A stretch of DNA of 64,000 nt from Luteibacter rhizovicinus DSM 16549 (lineage in GTDB: Bacteria > Pseudomonadota > Gammaproteobacteria > Xanthomonadales > Rhodanobacteraceae). The stretch spans positions 3,004,001 to 3,068,000 of the forward strand of contig NZ_CP017480.1 in the NCBI RefSeq assembly GCF_001887595.1, given 5' to 3'. The translations under genes were made by a program, and so were the position numbers. A model generated the notes under the pieces. That model made no database searches. It saw nothing but the letters and a program-made list of their open reading frames with translations, and was not told the DNA's origin. Below are positions 26,801 to 36,656 of this stretch, piece after piece (positions within the stretch are counted from its first letter, which is position 1; each line of letters begins with the position of its first letter).

Positions 26801-27349
26801 GGCAGTTCACGGGGGATGGGAAGCCGTTTCTCGTTCGAGATCGAGGTTCCTTTGGCCGACGAGCACGATGTCGAGCCGGACTTGGCCATGGGCCAAGACC
26901 CCGTTGCTGTGGAGGGTCACGGCAGGAGGGTGATCGTGGCCGAGGCCGATGCGGCCCGCCGCGCCGTTTTGTGCGATTTGCTGAACGGCTATGGGTTCCA
27001 GTCCGTGCCCGTGGACTCGGCGAACGGGCTTGACGGCCTTGAAGCCACGCGGCCGGCTCTCATCATCGCCGAGCATCGGTGGCCGGGGGAGGAAGAGGGG
27101 GCGGTGATCGCGCGCCTAAGCAAGCGCCTGCCTGGCGTCCCTGTCCTGATGTTCACTGCTGTCCCGCCGGCTCCCGCCGACGCATCACACTCCACAACAG
27201 CAGAGATGCTGCTGAAGCCGTCCGACGCAGCGGAGGTCATGTCCTGCGTGGCGCGAATGATCGACCCATCCGATGGCCAGTCACATCCGTCGCCTTTCGC
27301 CCCCGCGCGCCCGGCGTCCCCTCCAGCAAAGGATGGCCGGCCCGCTTAA
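23807..27349 (+). CDS. propeller-type hybrid sensor histidine kinase (1180 aa)
   Basis: The GTG at 23807 overlaps the regulator's stop by 7 nt and opens a signal peptide (LRGTACALFVLALGTPAIA). Periplasmic part: about 14 Reg_prop beta-propeller blades (repeated D-x-G-x-[LV]W-[AV]-G-T), then a Y_Y_Y domain (HFRYRLKPLDRDW to YRFEVQVVDEN). A span at about 740-765 leads to HisKA with His801 (AHIGHDLRSPLSAIV) and HATPase_c with N, G1 and G2 boxes (LSNLLGNAAKYTRNG, VEDTGIGLG, GSGLGLAIV). A C-terminal receiver-like domain (about 1040-1160) has glutamate (Glu1089, IIAEHRWPG) where the phosphoacceptor aspartate should be. This layout resembles polysaccharide-sensing hybrid systems, but the AraC partner is a separate protein. 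Confidence 0.93.
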   Translation: MLSWLRGTACALFVLALGTPAIAGTPSAHVQLPLVVYDQNTGLSSLSVVRLLEDRHHFVWAGTEQGLYRFDGIGFNAMREKDGFQTSEVVSLAEDDDGHVWAGTRAGLQSQDDSGKFSWVRPDGRTMLVDRGQTLAPDGQDGMLVVTGHHLFRLARQAADRWTATPWPEGSASNAATFQVAAVYRHAGQVWFGCGEAICRKSDGVLTRFTAAQGVPPDKWVGFLVARDGTVWARGLRSVVGLAAGGSAFIAHDIPGGHGEVAATSIDLAQDREGRIVTRSDTGIARWDGTRWDLLDTHNGLPGVGISALIADHDGALWAGTYGRGVLYWSNAGAVENWTANQGLSDSLIWSITRAGPDSIWVAGESGGEVIVPSEGRAHRWPVSLPPPVQAHAVLTGPSGSIWYFLFDGRVVRYEPEDHRSEQVAQLPYLIRGAHRDRSGRFWVYTMGGLYELDPASGSAVHVAPNLIPSTMCSDMAEDAAGRLWLACNSGLYRHNGGGWARVRVLPDESPGGYENVAATPDGRLWLSALQPGLLTGLVGDGDTLTMEPVNDPLLAATRFYFLRADNQGRVWAGGGKGVDVLAEGIWTRLSSRDGLLWDETNHGAFFADADGSVWIGTPVGLTHVLKPADLLAPRTMTPQLFPARYGDRAVASDALPYERGAALTIAFGVSGNSAGHPVHFRYRLKPLDRDWVDTNQREVRYASLPWGHYRFEVQVVDENRRAPSAVASFEVAIQAPWWMTPGTFIALALAIVGLAVGAWRWRTQVLIAHARRLEGIVVERTKELRALLHARRRLLAHIGHDLRSPLSAIVNVARQWRWTGPDVEHPRTIERHARMLMELIDEVVEFSRGELTDVLLEPAPGYLHRFLHEAAEEGALLAQSNNNRLDVSIGIDLPAVVELDFRRLRQVLSNLLGNAAKYTRNGEIVFTVEAQTSDLGRSTRLRFAVEDTGIGLGDTGAETLLEPFVRGTNISDTPGSGLGLAIVAQLLDRMGSRLEAQGSSRGMGSRFSFEIEVPLADEHDVEPDLAMGQDPVAVEGHGRRVIVAEADAARRAVLCDLLNGYGFQSVPVDSANGLDGLEATRPALIIAEHRWPGEEEGAVIARLSKRLPGVPVLMFTAVPPAPADASHSTTAEMLLKPSDAAEVMSCVARMIDPSDGQSHPSPFAPARPASPPAKDGRPA

Positions 27350-27641
27350 GCCTTGGGGCTGCTTACTTTCTGTTGAATCCCGTGAGTCCCCCTTTTGAAT
27401 GGGCGGAACTTGTCACGCCGGGCGTGACATAAGTTCCCGTCTGACGGCCTTACGACGCCGCGCACGGCTTCCTAAAATCGGCCCGCTGCCGCGACGCCGT
27501 TCGCATTTTTTGCGATTGCCGATGCGGCCACTTGCACGCGAGCGCGACGCTGCCCTGCCGACGCACTGCGACGGCCAGGCATTTGTCGCGATTTTCTCGC
27601 GCCGCGCGCAACCGATCGCATCAAATCAGGGCCCCGCAACA
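27350..27641. promoter_or_regulatory. upstream region of the giant TpsA gene
   Basis: These 292 nt lie between the kinase stop and the TpsA ATG. The TpsA frame stays open across it from 27399, but the translation is arginine-rich and the extended signal peptide clearly starts at 27642. An imperfect inverted pair (TGTCACGCCGGGCGTGACA, 27413-27431) sits here and is a candidate operator. Confidence 0.5.
27413..27431. promoter_or_regulatory. palindrome upstream of the giant TpsA gene
   Basis: TGTCACGCC and GGCGTGACA are perfect inverted arms around a single central base, 211 nt before the TpsA start. Symmetry and position fit a dimeric regulator site. It lacks a T run. Confidence 0.5.
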
Positions 27642-30600
27642 ATGAATCGTATCTATCGCCTGTGCTGGAACGCCGCCACTTCTCAGTGGGTCGCGGCCAG
27701 CGAACTTGCCCGTAGCAGCCGCCCGGCGGCTCGGGTCAATGCTTCCGCAAGCACCCCACGCGCAGCGTCCATCGCGTTGGCGGTCGCCCTGGCGCTGGGC
27801 AGCGCAGGTGCTGCGCGCGCGGGTCAGGCAGGCGGTCAGGTGGTGTCGGGCAGCGGCGTGATCAACCAAAACGGCGCCACGACAACCATCAACCAGGCGA
27901 GCCAGCATTTGTCGCTCAACTGGCAGACCTTCGACATCGGTGCGAACGAAACGGTCAACTTCGTCCAGCCCGGCCGGGACTCGATCGCGGTCAATCGCGT
28001 TCTTGGCAACAGCGCCTCGGAGATCTACGGGCATCTGAATGCCAATGGCCAAGTCTGGCTCATCAATCCCAATGGTGTGCTGTTCGGGGAGGGTTCGCAG
28101 GTTAACGTCGGCGGACTCGTCGCATCGACGCTCGACACCACCGACAGTTCGCTCGACGCGACCTCACGCACCTTCAGCGGCAATGGTAAGGGCAGCATCG
28201 TCAACAAGGGCTCGATCCACGCGGCCAATGGCGGCTATGTGGCCTTGCTCGGCAACACGGTATCGAACCAGGGCACCATCAGCGCGCAACTGGGCACAGT
28301 GGCGTTGGGTGGCGGCAGTGCGGTGACGCTTACCTTCGAGGGGAGTCAGCTGCTCCATCTTCAGGTTGACCGCAGCACGCTCGACAACCTGGTGGAGAAC
28401 CGACAGCTGGTTCAGGCCGATGGCGGCCGAGTATTCATGACCGCCGGCGCGGCCGATTCGCTCTTGGCCAGCACGGTGAACAATACCGGTGTGGTTCGCG
28501 CGCAGACGGTGCAAAACCACAACGGCGAAATCGTCTTGCTGGGTGGCATGACCGCCGGCCACGTGAATGTTGAGGGCACGCTGGACGCGAGCGCGCCCAA
28601 CGGCGGCAATGGCGGCACGATTGAGACGTCGGGCGCGTTCGCGCACATCGGCAGCGCAGCGATCAACGCCAGCGCACCCTACGGCAAAGCGGGCACCTGG
28701 CTGGTCGACCCCTATGACCTGACCATCGATGCGACCGCAGCCAACTCCATCTCGAATTCGCTCAACAACGGCACCAACGTCACCGAATCGACGTCGGCGG
28801 GTAGCGCTTCGGGCGCAGGCGTGCAGAACCCGAATGGCGTGGGTGACATCAATGTCAACGCAGCCATCAACTGGACGAACCCGAACAGCACGCTGACCCT
28901 GACCGCGTATCGCGCCATCAACGTTAATGCTCCCATTTCCGGCGCTGGTCGCGTTGTGCTCACCGCTCAAGGCGCCACAGGCAGCAACGGCAATATCACG
29001 CTCGCCGCAGGTGGCACCGTAGCGGGCGGGGCGGGGGTAACCCTCACGGCCGCCAACGCCTTCATCAACAATGCGGGCGGGAGCGCGCTCAGCTCGGCCT
29101 CGGGCAAATGGCTGGTCTATTCCGCAAGCCGTGCGGCCGATGTCACCGGTGGCCTCACCCCACAGTTCATCCAGTACAACGCCGCAGCGGGCGCGACACC
29201 GCTGGGTGCAGGCAGTGGCTTCCTCTACGCACAGACCGCGAACGCAGCGATATCGGGCCTCAGCGGCACGGTGGAAAAAACCTACGACGGCACAGCGACG
29301 GCCAGTCTGACCGGGGCGAACTTTAACGCGACGCTGGCCAACGGCGATCGCATCGCCACGGCGACGGGCACCTATGGCAGCAAGGATGCCGCATCCGGCA
29401 TTCAGGTGACGGCAGCAGGCAACAGCGCGGGTTACACATTCACGGACGCGAGCGGTCTCGTACCCGTGTACGGCTACACCATCAGCGGCGGTGGCGCTTC
29501 GGCAAACATCGGTGTCATCGACCCGCACCAGCTCGGCGTCACGGTCATCAATAACCCGACGAAGACTTACAACGGGACGACGACCGCCACGCTGACCAGC
29601 GCAAATTACCTGACCTCGGGACTCGTGGCGGGCGAGAGCATCACCTTCAGCCAGCCCAACAGCGTGGCCTACGACTCGGCCGACGCGGGCGTGCGCACGG
29701 TCAACGTCGGCTTCCTGCCGTCCAATTTCACGGCGGCGAACGGCACGAGGCTGTCCAACTACGTGTTGCCGACGACGGCGACAGGCACCGGCACCATCAA
29801 CAAGGCCAAGGTGCAGCTGTCAGGCCTCCTCGGTAGCGACAAGGTCTACGACGGCACCACCACCGATGGCCTGGACAAGAGCCGTGTCTCGATCTTTGGC
29901 GTCATCGCGGGCGACGCGGCCAATGCCACGCTCGACAGCACGAACGGCATTGGCCAGTTCGCCGATGCCAACGTGGGCAACGGCAAATCTGTTAGCGCCA
30001 CGGGCTTCCAGCTCGTCGGGAGCAAGGCCGGCAACTACGACCTCGTTTTGCAGTCGGACATCACCGGCTCCATCACGCCCAAAGCACTGACCATCAGCGG
30101 CGTATCGGCACTCAGTAAGGTCTACGACGCGACGCGTGTGGCGTCCCTCGCCTACACCAATCTCGCGCTCAATGGCCTGGTCAACGGCGCCGACACCGCC
30201 AACATCTCCCTCGTCACGGCGGGCGCGGTCGGAACCTTCGGTACCAAGAACGTGGGCAACGGTATCGGGGTCACCGCGTCTGGCTTCACGCTGGCGGGGA
30301 ATGGCACGGGCAATTACACCCTGTCGCAGCCCACGGGTTTGTTCGCGAACATCACTCCCGCGCCCTTGTCGATCTCCATCACCGGCAATCCGACCCGCAC
30401 GTACAACGGGACCACGACCGCCAACATCGGCGCCGGCGACGTGACCATCACCGGCTTTCAGGGCGGCGAGACGGGCACCGTGGTGCAGAGCGCTGGCGCC
30501 ACATACGCCAGCAAGGACGCGGGCACCCGCCTCGTCACCGCGTTGCTTGAGCCATCGGACTTTAGTCTGGGCAACGGTGCGCAGCTTTCGAACTACACCT

Positions 30601-33600
30601 TCCCGACCTCCATTACTGGAAATGGCACGATTGCCCAGGCCATCCTGACCTGGTCGTTGGTGGGAAATCCCACGAAGGTCTACGACGGCAACACGAACGC
30701 GGCGCTGACCAGCGACAACTACCAGATCTCGGGCTTCCTCAGTGGAGAGGGCGCCACCGTCACCCAGGCCCACGGCACCTACGACACGTCGGACGTCGGG
30801 CAGCGGAATGTGACCGCAAACCTGAGCGCGGCGGACTTCAACGCCCTCAACGGAACGGTACTCTCAAACTACGTGCTGCCAACGGTCATGACCGGATTTG
30901 GCACCATCACGCCGGCCCCCTTGGCCGGCTACATCACCGCGGGCATCAACGGCCCGACGCGGGTGTATGACGGCACGACCGTCGCGACGCTCACGCCAGC
31001 GAACTTTATCCTCTCCGGCTTCGCAGCGGGTGAGGGCGCTTCGGTCAATCAGACGGTCGGCATCTTCGCGTCGAAGAACGTCGGCAAGCAGGCTGTGTCT
31101 GCGTCGCTCACCAGTGCCAATTTCGATGCCAATGCAGGCACCAACCTGGGCAACTACACTCTGCCGACGGTGGCCTACGGCACCGGCGAAATCCAGCAAG
31201 CGCTGCTGACCGCGTCGATCGTCGGTAACCCGTCCAAGGTATACGACGGCACGCGCTATGTGTCGCTCACGCCGCAGAACTACGCGCTTCTTGGATTCGT
31301 GGCCGGCGAAGGTGCGGATATCGTGCCGTCGTCGTCGATTTCTTTCGACACCAAGGACGTCGGCAGCAACAAGACGATCACGGCGAACATGGCCGTGTCC
31401 TCTTACCTGCCCAACAGCCAGACCCTGCTGTCGAACTACATCCTGCCTACGGTGGCTACCGGCCCCGGCACGATCACTGCTGCACCGCTGTATATCATCG
31501 GAGTGTCTGCCCAGAGTCGCGATTACAACGCAACGACCCTGGCCGCCCTCAACAGCGGCGGCGCCTCCCTAGTGGGGTTGGTGGGCGCCGACTCGAACGA
31601 CGCCGGAAAGGTTGCCCTCACGGTGGGCACAACGGGTGCCTTTGCGGATGCGAACGCGGGCGTAGGCAAAGCCGTCACCGCGAATGGGTTCTCCATTTCG
31701 GGCAGCGAGGCCGGCAACTACACGCTCATGCCGCTGACCGGGCTGACGGCGACCATCAATCCATTCACGCTCAGCATCAACGGCGTGTCGGCCATCGACA
31801 AGATTTACGACGGCAACACCGGCATTGCGCTCAACACCGGCACTGCATCCTTGGGTGGCATTTTCAGCGCCGACAACGGGAGCGTGACGCTCAACGTCTC
31901 GGGCGCGTCAGGCAGCGTGCGTTCCGCGAACGCCGCGAACAATCTCGATGTCACAACCTCAGGATTCGGCCTGGCGGGAATTGCTGCAGGCAACTACCGC
32001 GTAGACCAGGTCAGCGGTCTCACTGCGAACATCTCAAAGCGCGCAGTCACCGCGTCGATCACAGGCGATCCGACTAAGCCGTACGACGGTTCGGACTCGG
32101 TGACGCTGACCGCAGGGGACTACACGCTGTCGGGCTTCGTCTCCGGCCAAGGCGCGTCCATCCCGCAGTCGTCGACCGCGAAGTACAACAACGTCAACGC
32201 CGGCAGCAACCGCGGTTTGACCTCGACGCTCTCGGTGTCGGACTTCGTGGCGCTCTCGGGAACCAATCTCGCCAACTATGATCTCCCCGTCGGCGCGACG
32301 GGCGCACTCGGTACGATCACGCCGTTCATCATCAATCTGATGGGCCAGCGGGTCTACGATGCGACCACCAATGCGGATGCCGGTCTGTTCACCAGCGGCG
32401 GGACGATCGCTGGGGTGAATGGGGAGCGTCTGACGCTGGCGGGCAGCGGCGTCCTTTCGACCAAGAACGTGGGTAACCAGCGCAGTTTTGCGAACTTCGG
32501 CACATTGGCCCTGGGTGACAACACCGGAACGGCGGCCAATTACACGCTTGCGGGCGGCATCGATTGGGTCACCATCACCCCGGCGACCCTGACTGTGGCC
32601 GGCACGGTCGCCGCCGATAAGCCCTACGACCGTTCCACCACCGCCCAGCTCTCGGGCTCCACGCTTGTGGGTCGCTTGGGTTCTGACGATGTGACGTTGG
32701 CGAATTTCGCCACTGGCACCTTCGTCAACAAGAATGCCGGCGTCAACAAAGCGGTCAGCACCTCGATGACCGTGAGCGGCGGTGACAGCAGCAACTACAT
32801 CCTTGTCCAGCCCACGGGGCTGACAGCGACCATCACGCCGCTGACGATCACGCCGAGCGCCACGGCGGACAGCCGCCAGTACGACGGGACCACCAACGCC
32901 ACGGCGACGGTATCGTCCACGGGCGTCCTCGCGGGCGACACGGTCAACTTCGGTGAGTCCACGACGCCACAGTTCGATGGCAAGGATGTGGCCAACGGCC
33001 GCACCGTCACGGTGAGCAACATCACCAAGGGTGGCGCGGATGCGGGGAATTATGTGCTGTCGGCGACGACCGCGACAGCGCTGGCGAACATCACGCCGCG
33101 CATCCTCAACCTCAGTGGAACCCGGGTCTACGACACGTCGACCTCGATCTACAGCCCTGGTCTGACCCTCGGGAACTTGGTCTCGGGTGAGAGTCTCGGC
33201 CTTTCGGGCACGGGCAACACGTCAAGCAAGAATGTCGGCAGCTACACCGGCGGCAATTTCACCCTGGGGTCGCTCACGCTCGCCAATGGCGCGGGTGGCC
33301 TCGCGAGCAACTACACGCTCACTGGCGGCACCGATACCTACACGATTACCCCCGCGACCCTCAATGTCATCAACACCACAGCCGACAGCAAGGTGTATGA
33401 CGCGAACACCGTCGCTGCCTTGCACAACGCCACGCTCACGGGTGTGCTTGGATCCGACACCGTTGACCTGACCAATGCTGATGTGGGCGCCTTCAGCGAC
33501 AAGAATGTCGGCACGAACAAGTCGGTCAGCACGGCGATGGGCATCGCGGGTACCGATGCGGGCAATTACACGCTCGTGCAGCCGACGAACGTCGTCGCTG

Positions 33601-36600
33601 ATATCACCGCCAAGCTCATTCATGTCGACGCAAACGGCGTCAGCAAGGTCTACGACGGTACCAATGCATCGGGCGCCACCCTGTCGAGCCAGGATCTGGC
33701 GGGCAGCGACCAAGTGACGTTCAACGACACGAGCAACCTGTTTGACACCAAGGACGTGGGTACCGGCATCGTCGTGCGCGTGGGCGGAATCACCGCCAGC
33801 GGCTCCGATGCAGGCAACTACACGCTGGCGAACACCGACGCGACCACGACGGCGAACATCACGCCGTTCATCATCAACCTGAGTGGTACGCGCGTCTACG
33901 ACGGCACGGTAACGGCCAGTGCGGGACTCTTCGGCGCGAACGGCGTGGTCACGGGCGTCAACGGGGAAACACTGGTCCTTTCCGGTGCGGGCAAGAGCGC
34001 ATCGAAGAACGTGGCCACTTACCATCGGGCCAGCGACGGCACGGGGGATTTCGACCTCGACACGCTCGCGCTCAACGGGACTGGCGGATCCAGCGCGGGC
34101 AACTATGCGCTGCAGGGCGGTACCGACAGCTTTACGATCACCCCCCTCGCGGTGACGGTCAATGCAACCGGGGGCAACAAGGTCTATGACGCCACGACGG
34201 CCGCCACGGCCACGCTGGCGGCCAGCGGCCTGATTTCGGGGGATTCGGTGAACTTCGCCTTGGGTGGCGCCATCTTTGGTGACAAGAATGTCGCCAACGG
34301 CAAGGCCATCTCGGTTACGGGCATCACGGCCAGCGGCGCGGATGCCAGCAACTACACCTTCAATACTTCGGCCCAGACCACCGGCAACATCACGCCGCTG
34401 GCCATCAGCGGCAGCATCGTCGCCGACGACCGCGTTTACGACCGCACGACGGGAGCGGCGACTCACGGCAGCCTTTCGGGCGTGCTCGATGGCGATGTGG
34501 TCGATTACACCTCGACCACCGGTAGCTTCCAGGATAAGAATGTCGGCAATGGCAAGACGGTTGACGTCTCCGGTGTTGTCGGTGGGGCTGATGCTGGCAA
34601 CTATGTCGTCACCAGCAACACCACCACGACGGCGAATATCACGCCGGCGACCATCGTTGTGGGCGCGACGGCCAGTGACAAGATGTATGACGGCAATGCC
34701 ACGGCGGCGACGGTCCTTTCGCAGACCGGTCTTATCGGCGGCGACGACGTGAGCTTCAGCGGCGCTTCGTCGCAGTTTTCCGACGCAAATGCGGCCAACG
34801 GCAAGACCGTGACCGTCAACGGCATCACGGCCGCGGGCACTGATGCGGGTAACTATGTCTACAACACGGTCGCCACCACACTCGCCAACATCACGCCTTA
34901 CATCATCAACCTGCACGGTCAGCGCGAATACGACGGCTCAACAGCTGCATCCGCCGGGGACTTTGGCAATCATGGCGTCGTTGCCGGTATCAACGGCGAC
35001 ACGCTGGACCTGAACGGGCAGGGCTCGGTCGGGGACAAGAATGCCGGGGCCAACAAGGCTCTGACCTCCACCGGAACGCTGGGCCTCACGGGCAATGGCG
35101 CTGCGCTCAGCAGCAACTACACCCTCGTCGGCGGCATGCATGACTTGACCATCACGCCAAAGCAGATCGTGGTTGACGCCACCGGTTCGAACAAGGTCTA
35201 CGACGGCACCGCACTCGCCGCGGCCGGACTGGGTTCAACCGGGGTGGTGGGCAACGACCAGATTGTCTTTTCCAGCAGTGCCGCTAACTACAGCGACAAG
35301 AACGTTGCCAATGGCAAGACCATCACGGTCAACGGCATCACCGCATCTGGCGCAGACGCAGGCAACTACGCCTTCAACCAGACTGCGCTGACGACCGGCA
35401 ACATCACACCCCTGGGCATCGCGGGCAACATTATCGCGAGTAGCAAGACCTACGACGGGACCACCGCGGCACAGACCAGTGGCACCCTGACCGGCGTGCT
35501 TGCGGGTGACAATCTGGGCATCGAGACGAGTGGCAGCTTTGTCGACAAGAACGCGGGTAACGGCAAGACGGTGGGCGTTGCCGGCCTTCTCACCGGAACT
35601 GACGCCGGCAACTACATGCTCACGACCAATGCTGCCGCAGTGGCCGATGTCTACAAGGTCGTGCTGAACCTCGACGGTACCCGTGTGTATGACGGCAGCA
35701 CGGTCGGCTCGGCGGGGATGTTCGGCAGCGCCGGCATCATTGCGGGCGTGGCCGGCGAAAGCCTGATCCTCAGCGGGCAGGGCGTTCTCGGCAGCAAAAA
35801 CGTCGCGACCGACCGGCCACTGGCGGGGCTCGGGTCGCTTGCGCTCAACGATAACGGCGCCGGCCTTGCCAGCAACTACACGCTGGTGGGCGGCAACCAT
35901 ATCGCCACGGTCACCCCGCTGGGGATCAACGCTGGTATCTCCGCCGACGACAAGGTTTACGACGGCAACACCGGCGCTGCCACGCACGGTGTGCTGAGCG
36001 GCGTGCTCGGTGGCGACCAGGTCAATCTTGCGACCAATGGCAGTTTCACGGACAAGAACGCAGCCAACGGGAAGACGGTAAACGTCGGCGGGACCCTGTC
36101 TGGTGAAGACGCTACCAACTACACGCTTACTTACAATCCGACCACGACGGCAAGCATCACGAAGCGCCCGGTGGTTGTTGACGCGCAGGGGACCGACAAG
36201 TTCTTCGACGGCAACACGGTCGACAAGGTGACCCTGTCGAGCAGCGGGATTCTCAGTGGCGACGTCGTGATCTTCGGCGCAACAAGCGCCCTATTTGCCG
36301 ACCCGTCTGCCGGTCGCGGCAAGCCGGTGTCCGTCGGCGGAATCTATGCCACTGGGGCGGACGCCGGAAACTACGCCTTCAACACGACGGCGGAGACCTC
36401 GGCCAGCATCAACCAGAACGCCTCGCAAGGCGCCTCGGCGAGTGCGCTGACCCAGATTGACGCCGTGCTTCGGCCCGAGTCCCTGGCCACGCCATACGGC
36501 GTCGCTTCGAACATTACGGTCGGCGACTACACCGGCAACCACAAGAAGACGCGTCAGCCTGTGGAGAAAAACGTCCAGCGCGGCGACTTTGTCTCCGGGC

Positions 36601-36656
36601 TCTCGCTGCAGGTTGTCGATGGTGGCGTGCGGCTCCCGGCGGACGCGATGCAGTGA
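27642..36656 (+). CDS. giant two-partner secretion exoprotein TpsA with YDG/MBG-like repeats (3004 aa)
   Basis: It begins with an extended signal peptide region (MNRIYRLCWNAATSQWVAAS) and cleavage after about ARA-60. The haemagglutination/TPS domain (about 61-200) has NPNGVLFGEGSQVNVGGLVA at 142-161. After a beta-helix stretch to about residue 530, some 27 repeats of about 88 residues run nearly to the end. Each has a K-V-YDG-T-T opening and a G-x-F-x-D-K-N-V-G-N-G-K ... DAGNY-x-L ... ANITP closing, the YDG/MBG-type Ig-like domain of surface adhesins. There is no cysteine-rich or toxin C-terminus. It is secreted by the TpsB encoded directly downstream and probably forms a long cell-surface fibre for attachment or aggregation. 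Confidence 0.95.
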   Translation: MNRIYRLCWNAATSQWVAASELARSSRPAARVNASASTPRAASIALAVALALGSAGAARAGQAGGQVVSGSGVINQNGATTTINQASQHLSLNWQTFDIGANETVNFVQPGRDSIAVNRVLGNSASEIYGHLNANGQVWLINPNGVLFGEGSQVNVGGLVASTLDTTDSSLDATSRTFSGNGKGSIVNKGSIHAANGGYVALLGNTVSNQGTISAQLGTVALGGGSAVTLTFEGSQLLHLQVDRSTLDNLVENRQLVQADGGRVFMTAGAADSLLASTVNNTGVVRAQTVQNHNGEIVLLGGMTAGHVNVEGTLDASAPNGGNGGTIETSGAFAHIGSAAINASAPYGKAGTWLVDPYDLTIDATAANSISNSLNNGTNVTESTSAGSASGAGVQNPNGVGDINVNAAINWTNPNSTLTLTAYRAINVNAPISGAGRVVLTAQGATGSNGNITLAAGGTVAGGAGVTLTAANAFINNAGGSALSSASGKWLVYSASRAADVTGGLTPQFIQYNAAAGATPLGAGSGFLYAQTANAAISGLSGTVEKTYDGTATASLTGANFNATLANGDRIATATGTYGSKDAASGIQVTAAGNSAGYTFTDASGLVPVYGYTISGGGASANIGVIDPHQLGVTVINNPTKTYNGTTTATLTSANYLTSGLVAGESITFSQPNSVAYDSADAGVRTVNVGFLPSNFTAANGTRLSNYVLPTTATGTGTINKAKVQLSGLLGSDKVYDGTTTDGLDKSRVSIFGVIAGDAANATLDSTNGIGQFADANVGNGKSVSATGFQLVGSKAGNYDLVLQSDITGSITPKALTISGVSALSKVYDATRVASLAYTNLALNGLVNGADTANISLVTAGAVGTFGTKNVGNGIGVTASGFTLAGNGTGNYTLSQPTGLFANITPAPLSISITGNPTRTYNGTTTANIGAGDVTITGFQGGETGTVVQSAGATYASKDAGTRLVTALLEPSDFSLGNGAQLSNYTFPTSITGNGTIAQAILTWSLVGNPTKVYDGNTNAALTSDNYQISGFLSGEGATVTQAHGTYDTSDVGQRNVTANLSAADFNALNGTVLSNYVLPTVMTGFGTITPAPLAGYITAGINGPTRVYDGTTVATLTPANFILSGFAAGEGASVNQTVGIFASKNVGKQAVSASLTSANFDANAGTNLGNYTLPTVAYGTGEIQQALLTASIVGNPSKVYDGTRYVSLTPQNYALLGFVAGEGADIVPSSSISFDTKDVGSNKTITANMAVSSYLPNSQTLLSNYILPTVATGPGTITAAPLYIIGVSAQSRDYNATTLAALNSGGASLVGLVGADSNDAGKVALTVGTTGAFADANAGVGKAVTANGFSISGSEAGNYTLMPLTGLTATINPFTLSINGVSAIDKIYDGNTGIALNTGTASLGGIFSADNGSVTLNVSGASGSVRSANAANNLDVTTSGFGLAGIAAGNYRVDQVSGLTANISKRAVTASITGDPTKPYDGSDSVTLTAGDYTLSGFVSGQGASIPQSSTAKYNNVNAGSNRGLTSTLSVSDFVALSGTNLANYDLPVGATGALGTITPFIINLMGQRVYDATTNADAGLFTSGGTIAGVNGERLTLAGSGVLSTKNVGNQRSFANFGTLALGDNTGTAANYTLAGGIDWVTITPATLTVAGTVAADKPYDRSTTAQLSGSTLVGRLGSDDVTLANFATGTFVNKNAGVNKAVSTSMTVSGGDSSNYILVQPTGLTATITPLTITPSATADSRQYDGTTNATATVSSTGVLAGDTVNFGESTTPQFDGKDVANGRTVTVSNITKGGADAGNYVLSATTATALANITPRILNLSGTRVYDTSTSIYSPGLTLGNLVSGESLGLSGTGNTSSKNVGSYTGGNFTLGSLTLANGAGGLASNYTLTGGTDTYTITPATLNVINTTADSKVYDANTVAALHNATLTGVLGSDTVDLTNADVGAFSDKNVGTNKSVSTAMGIAGTDAGNYTLVQPTNVVADITAKLIHVDANGVSKVYDGTNASGATLSSQDLAGSDQVTFNDTSNLFDTKDVGTGIVVRVGGITASGSDAGNYTLANTDATTTANITPFIINLSGTRVYDGTVTASAGLFGANGVVTGVNGETLVLSGAGKSASKNVATYHRASDGTGDFDLDTLALNGTGGSSAGNYALQGGTDSFTITPLAVTVNATGGNKVYDATTAATATLAASGLISGDSVNFALGGAIFGDKNVANGKAISVTGITASGADASNYTFNTSAQTTGNITPLAISGSIVADDRVYDRTTGAATHGSLSGVLDGDVVDYTSTTGSFQDKNVGNGKTVDVSGVVGGADAGNYVVTSNTTTTANITPATIVVGATASDKMYDGNATAATVLSQTGLIGGDDVSFSGASSQFSDANAANGKTVTVNGITAAGTDAGNYVYNTVATTLANITPYIINLHGQREYDGSTAASAGDFGNHGVVAGINGDTLDLNGQGSVGDKNAGANKALTSTGTLGLTGNGAALSSNYTLVGGMHDLTITPKQIVVDATGSNKVYDGTALAAAGLGSTGVVGNDQIVFSSSAANYSDKNVANGKTITVNGITASGADAGNYAFNQTALTTGNITPLGIAGNIIASSKTYDGTTAAQTSGTLTGVLAGDNLGIETSGSFVDKNAGNGKTVGVAGLLTGTDAGNYMLTTNAAAVADVYKVVLNLDGTRVYDGSTVGSAGMFGSAGIIAGVAGESLILSGQGVLGSKNVATDRPLAGLGSLALNDNGAGLASNYTLVGGNHIATVTPLGINAGISADDKVYDGNTGAATHGVLSGVLGGDQVNLATNGSFTDKNAANGKTVNVGGTLSGEDATNYTLTYNPTTTASITKRPVVVDAQGTDKFFDGNTVDKVTLSSSGILSGDVVIFGATSALFADPSAGRGKPVSVGGIYATGADAGNYAFNTTAETSASINQNASQGASASALTQIDAVLRPESLATPYGVASNITVGDYTGNHKKTRQPVEKNVQRGDFVSGLSLQVVDGGVRLPADAMQ
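29250..36420 (+). repeat. about 27 tandem coding repeats (YDG/MBG-like, about 265 nt each)
   Basis: I count 27 repeat openings of the type [KRT]-[VTP]-Y-[DN]-[GA] in the exoprotein. Later units (after about 33600) are most alike, with repeated blocks around GDKNVANGK and ASGADAGNY. Early units belong to a second subtype closing with LSNYVLPT. They form two interleaved subfamilies, which suggests expansion by duplication of multi-repeat segments. Confidence 0.85.

Noticed and set aside
28164..29528. 454-codon open frame antisense to the giant TpsA gene
   Set aside because: It lies wholly inside a clear coding repeat gene, is arginine/glycine-rich and has no ribosome site. High-GC repeats create such antisense frames. 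The same holds for 29820-30773, 33222-34916 and 35235-35987.
29250..36420. Regular repeats that could suggest a CRISPR array
   Set aside because: Units are about 265 nt, keep one open frame and encode YDG/MBG-like domains. No 25-40 nt repeats with unique spacers and no cas genes were seen.
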